This document shows positions 35,101 to 44,600 of a stretch of 64,000 bases of DNA, in pieces. Below the pieces are notes generated by a model, which was not told the DNA's origin, ran no database searches, and worked only from the letters and a program-made list of their open reading frames with translations. The DNA is from Impatiens glandulifera (taxonomy: Eukaryota > Streptophyta > Magnoliopsida > Ericales > Balsaminaceae). The stretch covers positions 23,660,308 to 23,724,307 of the forward strand of contig NC_061867.1 in assembly GCF_907164915.1 (NCBI RefSeq). Reading direction: 5' to 3'. The position numbers were made by a program, and so were the translations under genes. Every line of letters begins with the position of its first letter. Within the stretch, counting starts at the first letter, position 1.

Positions 35101-35403
35101 ATCCAACAACAGCTGAAGGACTTCGGTGTCATAGCCGAAGAGTCACCGATCTTCTGTGACAACACAAGTGCCATTGCGATCACCTACAACCCGGTTCTCG
35201 ACTCCAGAACCAAGCACATCGACATAAGGCATCATTTCATCCGGGAGCATGTCACGCTGAAGCATATCCGGCTGGAATACGTATCGACCGATCAACAAGT
35301 AGCCGATATCTTCACGAAGCCGCTGCAGGAAGCTAAGTTTTCTCAATTCAGGCTTACTCTCGGCTTAACCGACATTAGCCAAATCCTTCCAAAGGATGCT
35401 TAA
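32190..35403 (+). pseudogene. pol: pol: protease, integrase, RT, RNase H
   Basis: Protease: WFLDSGCSRHMTGN (about 32214). Gag-pre-integrase: TWLWHKRLNHLNMKTL. A TAG at 32689-32691 interrupts the frame before the zinc-binding end (CSACQMGKQ). From 32692 to the TAA at 35401 the frame is open (~900 codons). Integrase: [28 protein letters not shown] with the three catalytic acids. [40 protein letters not shown] and the YVDD box ([10 protein letters not shown], about 34435). RNase [41 protein letters not shown] and [12 protein letters not shown], then DIFTKPL. All active-site residues are present; only the upstream lesions block a complete polyprotein. Confidence 0.95.
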
Positions 35404-35847
35404 AGGGAAACCGGTTCAGACAGACAAACCGGTAACTCTTCCTAAGCTGTCGAACTTCGAATCTTCGGGGTGTCTGTGGAAGAACCGCCCAGCTCATTAG
35501 ATAGAGTAAACCGACCGGCTACTTGGTGCATGCACCAAATAACCGCATCGGGATGAACAACTGATACCTGACCGGTTCGGATGCAGGCTACCCCAGATTA
35601 TTTGAATTTCAAACAGAAGAGGAATAGTTATCAGAGGTTAAGGATATCTGTTCTGCAACATTACTCTTTCAAAGTAAAACAGGTCGTGCCTAAAAAGACG
35701 TGAAGATCTTTTGATATCTTTCACGGTTCAGTCCTATGACCGACACCTAGACTGCAAACTTGCCCATTTCATGCAAAATCTCTTATCCAGCAGTTAATAC
35801 ATGTCATCTCATTTAATGCCTGGACAATAGGATAGTCCCTAAATTAG
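35404..35847 (+). other. Spacer between pol and first accessory ORF
   Basis: No reading frame. Contains ACCGGTT-rich DNA and leads into a TATA-like element at 35848. Confidence 0.6.
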
Positions 35848-35855
35848 TATTTAAG
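35848..35855 (+). promoter_or_regulatory. TATA-like box upstream of accessory ORF A
   Basis: TATTTAAG, 74 bp upstream of the ATG at 35922, with an A/C-rich leader between. Weaker than the boxes before ORFs B and C, but similarly placed. Confidence 0.5.
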
Positions 35856-35921
35856 TGAAGCCAACATTCACCACAACACTCACAAGACAAAAGAATATCC
35901 TCTCACTAAGGCAAACCAATC

Positions 35922-36677
35922 ATGTCTCACTTCCCAAACATCCTCCAAGTCGATTTTGAATCCTGCTCTAGTACCGAACACTATGAGGTGTATCGGATGA
36001 TCAAGAAACTGGAGGATACTGGCCTCCAGTATTTTCTGGATGATAAGCAAACTATCTACCCTGAATCCGTCTTGGAATTTTACTATAATGCCAGGGTATT
36101 CCGGGGCACACCCCACTTTGATACCCACATCCAATCAAAGGTTGGGGGTATAATCTTCGATTTCACCGAGCAGGACTTCGCTCGGTGCTTTGGTCTGCCT
36201 AAGCAAGGGATCACAGACCTCAACCCTCCGGCCGATATTAAGGCAGAGGTCTCCCTCTCCCTTGCCCGGTCGGATGAGCCTGTTGATGATCATGGCTCTA
36301 AGTCTCTCTTGAGGGCTGAGTATCAGCTCCTCAACGATGTAATAGGAAGGGGCATCTTTGGAAGAGATGTCACCAACACCTATTGCGCGGCGAATTTCAA
36401 CATGATGGCGGCCATCATCACCAGCACGCCGGTCAACTGGTCCCGGGTGCTATTCGACACCCTCATCTGGATGGTCAACATCCGGTCGGTCGGTCTTATT
36501 CCCCAAATAAGCAGCCTTCTGGTGGAACTTGGTGTTCCAACCTGTCTTGGCGAGGGTTTGAACCAGGCCCAGGTGCTAACCAGAGAGACGACCGATTCAT
36601 TCTATGATCGGTTTGAGAGAGAATGGAGGAGGAGGAACTTCAATCTCCCTCAAGAATTCAATCCCCGCGCCCGCTAA
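35922..36677 (+). CDS. Accessory ORF A of the copia element
   Basis: Intact 251-codon frame, ATG in the context ATCATGTCTC. Motifs shared with ORFs B and C: LQVDFESC near the start, DTGLQYFLDD, a YPESVLEFYYNA stretch, FTEQDFARCFGLPKQGITDL, then VNWSRVLFDTLIWMV and PQISSLLVELGVP toward the C terminus. No signal peptide or membrane helix, so it is not an envelope-like protein. It resembles, from memory, accessory retroelement proteins in Lamiales genomes and possibly the family called putative plant transposon protein domain. Function unknown. It is the only undamaged accessory ORF of the three. Confidence 0.8.
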   Translation: MSHFPNILQVDFESCSSTEHYEVYRMIKKLEDTGLQYFLDDKQTIYPESVLEFYYNARVFRGTPHFDTHIQSKVGGIIFDFTEQDFARCFGLPKQGITDLNPPADIKAEVSLSLARSDEPVDDHGSKSLLRAEYQLLNDVIGRGIFGRDVTNTYCAANFNMMAAIITSTPVNWSRVLFDTLIWMVNIRSVGLIPQISSLLVELGVPTCLGEGLNQAQVLTRETTDSFYDRFEREWRRRNFNLPQEFNPRAR

Positions 36678-37100
36678 GTTACTCCTTCCTGCATCCGGTC
36701 GTTTTGCAGCATGTACCAGATGTATTCTTAACCAACTCAAGTTTGATCATATCGGCTTCATCCATGTCTATTTCGACTTTATTTGTGTCTTTCTTGATTT
36801 CATGTTCTCTTCATCGTTCATGTATGCCATTTTTCGGCATTGTCTCTACTATTTTCAGTTTCTATCTAATTAATATCGGTTATGTGTTGAGTGCATTTAA
36901 TGAGATAATCCCAATCAATGAGATAACCCCCAACCACCCGAACATTTAAAATCCAGCTAATCTAGTTACTTCCCAACTAACATTTACCTAGGGCTTTGCA
37001 ATTTGCCGCTTCCCCATGCGCCTTGAAAAGGTAAAGATTCATTTTATTAATAAAACAAAACTGACCATCAATGCTCAGATTTTCCCTCCAAAACCGATCC

Positions 37101-37108
37101 TATATAAG
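37101..37108 (+). promoter_or_regulatory. TATA box upstream of accessory ORF B
   Basis: TATATAAG in the context CCGATCCTATATAAGGAGCC, 98 bp before the ATG at 37199, followed by a C/T/A-rich leader (CATTTCATCACATCCG). A strong TATA match inside the element, far from the LTR. Confidence 0.65.
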
Positions 37109-37198
37109 GAGCCATACTCTACTCATTTCATCACATCCGAAAGCATAAAATCACATCTGATACTCTTGAATCCCGTCTCTCTTTCAAATACCGAAATC

Positions 37199-37903
37199 AT
37201 GCCGAGCAGAACTCTGGGAAACTTTCTTTGCATCGATTTCAACTCTTGCACGGACATAAGGGATTGCACTACTAAGGAGAAATTCATGTATGACTCTCTT
37301 GCTGAAACCGGTCTTCAACCGTTTCTTGAAGAGGCCGGCCCTATTATTCTAGACGATGTCAAGGCCTTCTTTCGAAGCGCCTGCATCAGGGAGAAGTATA
37401 TCGTCTCTACTGTCAGAGATCACACGTTCTGGATCGACGAGGATGAATTTGCCTCACTATTCGGTCTACCCGCTGAAGGCTTCTCTGACTTTCCGACTAT
37501 TTAGGACCTTGCGGGATTTGAAACCGCGCGATATCTGTCGGCCACCCTCTCTCCGGTGGAACACTTTGGGCCAAAAACCCAACTTGCTAGTCACGGTCAG
37601 CTACTGCTCGAAATTGTGACCCGGTCAATTCTGTGTCAATCACCTAATCAACGGTATTCCAGGAATACCTACAACATCATGACCCACATTCTCTGCAAAT
37701 CGGCCATCAACTGGTCATCGGTCATTTGGGAAAACCTAAGGAATATGGTGCTGACCAAGAAGGGTCTCGGGTATGCACCGCATATCAGCAAGCTGATTCT
37801 TGGGTACCGACCAGAGTTCGGACCGGGCACACCGGCTTCCTCTTCAAACATCCTCGACAGTGATTCGGCAAGAGAACGACTCTGGAGAATGTCTTTTGAA
37901 TAG
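37199..37903 (+). pseudogene. Accessory ORF B of the copia element, one stop
   Basis: Frame of 235 codons from MPSRTLGNFLCIDFNSC, broken only by a TAG at 37502-37504. Shared module: ETGLQPFLEEAG, DVKAFFRSACIRE, WIDEDEFASLFGLPAEGFSDF, and after the stop HILCKSAINWSSVIWENLRN, GYAPHISKLILGY and FGPGTP. Same length and order as ORF A, but sequence identity is low, so the two diverged long before this insertion. No membrane segment. Function unknown. Confidence 0.72.
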
Positions 37904-38334
37904 GCTATACTTTACATTATTTCTGTATGCCTATCTCTGTACCGAATCTTATAATCGGTTTCCTTTATCTGCTATCTTTTGACTTTTAATATCATTTCAG
38001 TTTAAATGACCGTGTCTTCTCAATTCCTTGAACATTTATCTAAGTAACCGGTTAACATCTTCAAACCATAACCGTGTTCTCATCCGGTCACTTGAAATCT
38101 GCTTAAAATGTTCACTCAAAATGTCCGGTTAGACTTAGAAACCGTTAAATCAATCGGTTTCAAAGGAACTATTGCGTCATCAATAACATAAGCAAGGATT
38201 TTGGAGGGAAATCTCCCGCTCAAACTTGCCGCCCACCTCTTTTTGTTTTACCGCCCATAGTTTGGCGTCTTTTTATTTTGGAGGGAAAATTCCCGCCCAT
38301 TATTGATGGGACGGTTGGGCTTCCAAACCGCATC

Positions 38335-38342
38335 TATAAAAG
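38335..38342 (+). promoter_or_regulatory. TATA box upstream of accessory ORF C
   Basis: TATAAAAG in CCGCATCTATAAAAGGGACC, 115 bp before the ATG at 38450. The leader is rich in CTCTCT, as in many plant 5' leaders. Confidence 0.65.
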
Positions 38343-38449
38343 GGACCTTCGGTCATTTTATTTCATTCTCACGCGAATCTACTTTCTCTCTCTAAGCTTT
38401 CTAACTCTTTTGAAGTGGCTCTCTCTCTCACTTTCTCAAACTTTTTAAC

Positions 38450-39996
38450 ATGGGTCGTGATGCGACATTGTTTAAACTCTACTCTCAGGTGGATTTCGAG
38501 GAAATCCGGCTGAATGGTACGACCGAGGCGAAAGCAGTTATTGACCGGGTAATCAAAACCGGTCTGGAATATTTCCTAGGCGGTCCTCACGTCATTTACA
38601 AAGATGCGGTCGAAGAGTTCTTCAAAACCGCAACTATCGCCTACGACAAGATCACCGCGACTGTATGCGGTTCCCGAATAGAGCTCACAGAAGGATTGGT
38701 GGCCGAAAGCCTGCGTCTTCCAACTTCAGGCCAGGATGCAACGGCAGAAATAGACCAGGACACCTTTGACTCGGCCTGTTACATTCTATCGGCATCTAAA
38801 GAGCCGATCAAAACATCCGGGAGCAAGCAAATGCTAAGGCCGGAGTATATCCCGATATGTGACATTTTCACAAGGGCGATCCTGGCAAGGGGAGGAAACC
38901 TCAACAACCTCACCAGGGACAAAATCAAGATGCTCATCGGTCTGATGGAAGGTAAAGAGGTCAACTGGGCAAGATCGGTGTTCAGCAACCTCATGGACAT
39001 GGTGAAACCGGACTCAACCCGGTCGTGGGGATACGCCGTGCCCCTCGGTAAGATCTTCTTCCATTTAAATCTCAACATCGGTCCCGGCGTTGCGGTAGCC
39101 AAACGCTGCCTCATCAGATCAAGGCAATTCCTTAAAAGGACACAGCCGGCTCCCAGCTCCACAGGTGGCCGAAAGAAGAAAGCCGCAAAGAAAGATGCCC
39201 CGGCCGAAGCAAAGACCGGAGGAAAAGGCAAGGAAAAGATAACCTTCTTAGACCCACCACAACAAACGGAAGATGAGGAGTGGGCCTCTGCGGAAACCGA
39301 CACGGAGAGGACCGATGATAGAACGGTCAATGACGACGATCATTCGGCTCGGAGTCCAAACAATGCCGAACCAAACACCAATCCTGAGACCACCGAGGGT
39401 GAAGAAGGGGTTGATAAAGAAGCCAATGATGAAAGCTACAACACGGAAAGGGAGGAGGCCGAAGAGGCAGAGGCCGATAGATTAGCCCAGAAAATCCTTC
39501 AGGGCGTTAACAAGCGAGCCGAAGACGTTGAAGAGCTATACTTGGAGTGGCATGAGCCGATAAAGAGGCACCGCGCCCAACTCAGCTGACCGAAGCGGAA
39601 GTGGAAGCCGCTCGACTTAAAAATGCTGAGGCCATATTCCCAGGGTTTGCTGAGAAAGTGGCCAACCGAGCTGCGGAGGATGCCGCACGATTGGAAAGGC
39701 AAAAACGGAAGCTGGACGAATTCTCCGAAGTAAACAAGAAGAAGAAGGCGGCCGCCTCCGTTTCAGCACCGAAAAAGAGACAAAGGGAGGCCCCTAAGAA
39801 AGCTCAGATAGCCGAGATGCTCAAAGAAATCTCTGAACCGGTCATTCCGAGTACATCGCAGCAAGCCGACCAAGTCGAGGACGAAGTCGAAGAACAACTA
39901 CGGTCCCGGTCTAAAAGGCGACGTTCTTCCGAACAGACCAGGCAACAACAACCGAAGAAAAAGAAGAGCGCCTATGACTTCACGGACTCTGAATAG
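38450..39996 (+). pseudogene. Accessory ORF C with Lys/Glu-rich tail, one frameshift
   Basis: Residues 1-230 carry the same module as ORFs A and B: SQVDFEEIRL, KTGLEYFLGGP, YKDAVEEFFKTA, LTEGLVAESLRLPTSG, LEGK-like MEGKEVNWARSVFSNLMDMV, and GYAVPLGKIFFHLNLNIGPG. It then has a unique ~280-residue tail: a basic block GGRKKKAAKKDAP, a long Asp/Glu/Thr-rich region, and a helical charged part. A TGA at 39587-39589 comes from a one-base shift; the sense continues in the next frame as QLTEAEVEAARLKNAEAIF to KKKKSAYDFTDSE and TAG at 39994-39996. The basic blocks look like nuclear signals (inference). The tail matches the remnants at 525-866 and 1442-1784. Confidence 0.75.
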
Positions 39997-40103
39997 GGAC
40001 TATCCTTCTTTTCTTACTGGCCTTAGTATTTCTATATATTTTGTCTTTTCCGGTCATCTACATATAAATATATAAAGCTATTTTTGAATCCGGCCTTATT
40101 TTG

Positions 40104-40330
40104 CATTTCTACTTAGTTTTGATAATTTTAAATAAAATAATCAAAAAGGGAGAAATTGATAAGATAAAAGATAGAGACTCATATAAAGACCTTTTCCAAA
40201 AATTTTCTCAAACACTTTTCGAAAAATTCTCCCAAGTCAAAAATCTGGCCAAACAAAACAACCGGCCTACGGTTGCAAACTTACATGATTTTGATAATTT
40301 TAAATAAAATAATCAAAAAGGGAGAAATTG
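40104..40330 (+). repeat. Duplicated ~52-bp segment containing the polypurine tract
   Basis: TTTTGATAATTTTAAATAAA followed by ATAATCAAAAAGGGAGAAAT occurs at about 40107-40158 and again at 40279-40330. Only the second copy touches the 3' LTR. The remnant at the window start has the same two-copy arrangement (1-48 and 116-165, complement). Confidence 0.85.
40315..40327 (+). other. Polypurine tract
   Basis: AAAAAGGGAGAAA, one base before the TG that starts the 3' LTR; the position expected for plus-strand priming. An identical tract lies upstream at 40143-40155. Confidence 0.85.
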
Positions 40331-41643
40331 TTAGATAAATTCAGACCGGTTCAAATAAACCTAACTTAAATAAACTTTCCATGCAGGAACAAGGAACCGG
40401 ACCGGATGAACAAGAGAACCGACTGAAGAAACCTAACCGGTCAAGCTACCAAACCGATCAAGAGTATTCGGAACGTGACCGCACAAAGAAAGGATCGGCC
40501 AAAGCTCAAAACCGGAATCATCAAACAGCCGATCATCCACAAGACAAGAATAACCGGAAGAAGTCTGGTTACATCACTACCAAAAGACATTCGGCCAAGT
40601 CAAATGACCGACCAGTAATAGAAGACAATTTGGGTATCTGTTGAGAATGATACCAAAGGAGCAGACTGAATACTTCCATATCCATGCAAGTCTGAGGAAA
40701 GACTGTAGGCTGCAGAAAACAGTACTACCGGATCCTTCTACTTCGGGATAAGCCAGAAAGGAAATCTTCCAAGTACATACAACTGTCCAAACAGACAGTG
40801 CCTACATTGAGTAAAAGACAAACCCAGCAGGTTTGTCTTACAAACCGGAAGAACAGACCGGCAGGTCTGAGACATAATGCCAGGTCTGAGCTTGACCATC
40901 AGGTCTGAGGAAACGACCGCAGGTCTGAAACACTGAATCATTGCACTTCTGATCAGCCAATCAGATTCAAGGCAGTAAAATATGACCGTTGGCATATTTC
41001 ACCTATAAAAGGGGTAGCTGAAGAAGAGTAAATGCAGTGACTTAAGTGGGACATCAAGCTAGACAAGTGAAGCGTTGAGAGCATTTACTACAAGTGATAA
41101 AACTGTGTTATTCTAAGAAAGCCTAAGTGTTAAATTCTAAGTGTGTGTTACAATTTCGGTGTGAATTGTAAGAGTATTATCGAGCAGGAGATAAGTCTCG
41201 ATCGGATTGTACTTGTATTCCTTAGTGAATATCCTTCTCGCGGCTTCGAGAGGAAGGGGTGACGTAGGAGTTTTATCTCCGAACATCCATAAAATCTGTC
41301 TTGTTATTTACTTTCTGCCGGCTTCATCATCTAACCGACTAACTTAACCACACCGCTCCAAACCGACTTTATACTAACCATACCGAATATCCAGTTTACC
41401 GAAACCGACCCACCATTTCCAAATCTCCATCATCCGAAACCGATTCCGCCTATCATACAAGTGTGCCGCTTCAACCTGAAAGCAAACCTCTTCCGCGCTT
41501 GAACCTAGTTCAAGGGTTTGTGACAGGTTGTGTAGTATTGAAACCCCGGTGTTAATCTCTAACCAGATTAATCACCACCCTACGAGTGAGAACCGCTAAC
41601 CGGTCCAACCCCCGGTCCACCAGCGGCGACCTAGATCTTAACA
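40329..41643 (+). repeat. 3' LTR, complete (1315 bp)
   Basis: Starts TGTTAGATAAATTC directly after the polypurine tract and ends GATCTTAACA. The next five bases, TAGCG, should be one copy of the target duplication. The first 315 bp (40329-40643) have no counterpart in the 5' LTR. Confidence 0.88.
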
Positions 41644-44600
41644 TAGCGGAAGAGAACTCTTACTTTCAACCCCTTCCTCTTCAGTCTACTAAATATGTCT
41701 CTATTAAGGTTGTTAGGCTAATGGAAAAAAGAATGAAAGAGATAGGGTTAAAGAAGCCTTTATTTGTAGATGAACTCAAAACTTCAAAAGGGCTACTGGA
41801 CAACCTCTAATATTTGAAGAAAAAAAAGAGACATGTCTCTATTAAGTGCATATCAAAATTTTCCACCCATATTTTTATTTTAGTAATTAATATTATTATT
41901 ACAAAAATATTAATATTATTAATATCAAAACAAGATAAAGAAGAATAAAAAAGAAGAAGTAAGAAGCTGGAGAGGGTTACTTTCGAAGTTTGACAATCGC
42001 AAATCGTCAATCACACTCTTCTTTTCTCAGCTCCTTCCTGTTCGTTGTCCCCATCTTTTGGAAGGGGGAAGTGTTTAATAAATAGCGGATGAGAACTCTT
42101 ACTTGCAGCCCCTTCCTCTTCAGTCTACTAAACATGTCTCTATTAAGGTTGTTAGGGCTAATGGAAAAAGAATGAAAGGGATAGGGTTAAAGAAGCCTTT
42201 ATTTGTAGATGAACTCAAAACATCAAAATGGCTACTGGACAACCTCTAATATTTGAAAAAAAAAGAGACATGTCTCTATTAAGTGCATATCAAAATTTTC
42301 CACCCATATTTTTATTTTAGTAATTAATATTATTATTAAAAAAAATATTAATATTATTAATATCAAAACAAGATAAAGAAGAATAAAAAAGAAGAAGTAT
42401 GAAACTGGAGAGGGTTACTTTCGAAGTTTGACAATCGCAAATCGTCAATCACACTCTTCTTTTCTCAGCTCCTTCCTGTTCGTTGTCCCCTTCTTTTGGA
42501 AGGGGGGAGTGTTTAATAAATAGCGGATGAGAACTTTTACTTGCAGCCCCTTCCTCTTCAGTCTACTAAACATGTCTCTATTAAGGTTGTTAGGGCTAAT
42601 GGAAAAAAGAATGAAAGGGATAGGGTTAAAGAAGCCTTTATTTGTAGATGAACTCAAACTTCAAAAGGGCTACTGGACAAACTCTAACATTTGAAAAAAA
42701 AAAGAGACATGTCTCTAATTAAGTGCATATCAAAATTTTCCACCCATATTTTTATTTTAGTAATTAATATTATTATTAAAAAAATATTAATATTATTAAT
42801 ATCAAAACAAGATAAAGAAGAATAAAAAAGAAGAAGTAAGAAGCTAGAGAGGGTTACTTTCGAAGTTTGACAATCGCAAATCGTCAATCACACTCTTCTT
42901 TTCTCAGCTCCTTCCTATTCGTTGTCCCCATCTTTTGGAAGGGGGAGTGTTTAATAAATAGCGGATGAGAACTCTTACTTGCAGCCCCTTCCTCTTTAGT
43001 CTACTAAACATGTCTCTATTAAGGTTGTTAGGGCTAATGGAAAAAAGAATGAAAGGGATAGGGTTAAAGAAGCCTTTATTTGTAGATGAACTCAAACTTC
43101 AAAAGGGCTACTGGACAAACTCTAATATTTGGAAAAAAAAAAGAGACATGTCTCTATTAAGTGCATATCAAAATTTTATACCCATATTTTTATTTTAGTA
43201 ATTAATATTATTATTAAAAAATATTAATATTATTAATATCAAAACAAGATAAAGAAGAATAAAAAAGAAGAAGTAAGAAACTGGTGAGGGTTACTTTCGA
43301 ACTTTGACAATCGCAAATCGTCAATCACACTCTTCTTTTCTCAGCTCCTTCCTGTTCGTTGTCCCCATCTTTTGGAAGGGGGAAGTGTTTAATGAATAGC
43401 GGATGAGAACTCTTACTTGCAACCCCTTCCTTTTCAGTCTACTAAACATGTCTCTATTAAAGTTGTTAGGGCTAATGGAAAAAAGAATGAAAGGGATAGG
43501 GTTAAAGAAGCCTTTATTTGTAGATGAACTCAAAACTTCAAAAGGGCTACTGGACAACCTCTAATATTTGGAAAAAAAAGAGACATGTCTCTATTAAGTG
43601 CATATCAAAATTTTCCACCCATATTTTTATTTTAGTAATTAATATTATTATTAAAAAAAATATTAATATTATTAATATCAAAACAAGATAAAGAAGAATA
43701 AAAAAGAAGAAGTATGAAACTGGAGAGGGTTACTTTCGAAGTTTGACAATCGTAAATCGTCAATCACACTCTTCTTTTCTCAACTCCTTCCTGTTCGTTG
43801 TCCCCATCTTTTGGAAGGGGGAAGTGTTTAATAAATAGCGGATGAGAACTCTTACTTGCAACACCTTCCTCGTCAGTCTACTAAACATGTCTCTATTAAG
43901 GTTGTTAGGCTAATGGAAAAAAGAATGAAAGGGATAGGGTTAAAGACGCCTTTATTTGTAGATAAACTCAAAACTTCAAAAGGGCTACTAAACAATCTCT
44001 AATATTTGGAAAAAAAAGAGACATGTCTCTATTAAGTGCATATCAAAATTTTTCACACATATTTTTATTTTAGTAATTAATATTATTATTAAAAAAATAT
44101 TAATATTATTAATATCAAAACAAGATAAAGAAGAATAAAAAAGAAGAAGTATGAAACTGGAGAGGGTTACTTTCGAAGTTTGACAATCGCAAATCGTCAA
44201 TCACATTATTCTTTTCTCAGCTCCTTCCTATTCGTTATCCCCTTCTTTTGGAAGGGGAAGTGTTTAATAAATTGCGGATGAGAACTCTTACTTGCAACCC
44301 CTTCCTCTTCAGTCTACTAAACAAGTCTCTATTAAGGTTGTTAGGGCTAATGGAAAAAAGAACGAAAGGGATAGGGTTAAAAAAGCCTTTATTTGTAGAT
44401 GAACTCAAAACTTCAAAAGGGCTACTTGACAACCTCTAATATTTGAATAAAAAAGACATGTCTCTATTAAGTGCATATCAAAATTTTCCACCCATATTTT
44501 TATTTTAGTAATTAATATTATTATTAAAAAAATATTAATATTATTAATATCAAAACTAGATAAAGAAGAATAAAAAAGAAGAAGTAAAAAGCTGAAGAGG

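Larger units (their letters stand above)
29350..41643 (+). mobile_element. Ty1/copia retrotransposon, SIRE-like layout, 12.3 kb
   Basis: LTR-gag-protease-integrase-RT-RNase H-three accessory ORFs-LTR, plus strand. The 5' LTR lacks its first ~315 bp; the 3' LTR is full length (1315 bp, TGTTAGA...CTTAACA). A primer-binding site for initiator Met tRNA and a polypurine tract are in place. The LTRs differ by about a dozen substitutions and two indels over ~940 bp (counted by eye), so insertion is recent, yet gag and the start of pol have five lesions. It interrupts the promoter array. Extra ORFs after pol are typical of SIRE-type copia; nothing like a membrane envelope protein is seen. Confidence 0.93.

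Noticed and set aside
35922..39996. Envelope-like protein after pol
   Set aside because: None of the three ORFs has a signal peptide or membrane-spanning segment, so an envelope role is not supported.
40381..40644. 87-codon frame in the 3' LTR
   Set aside because: Lies within U3 of the LTR, absent from the truncated 5' LTR, composition follows ACCGG-rich LTR DNA; no motif.
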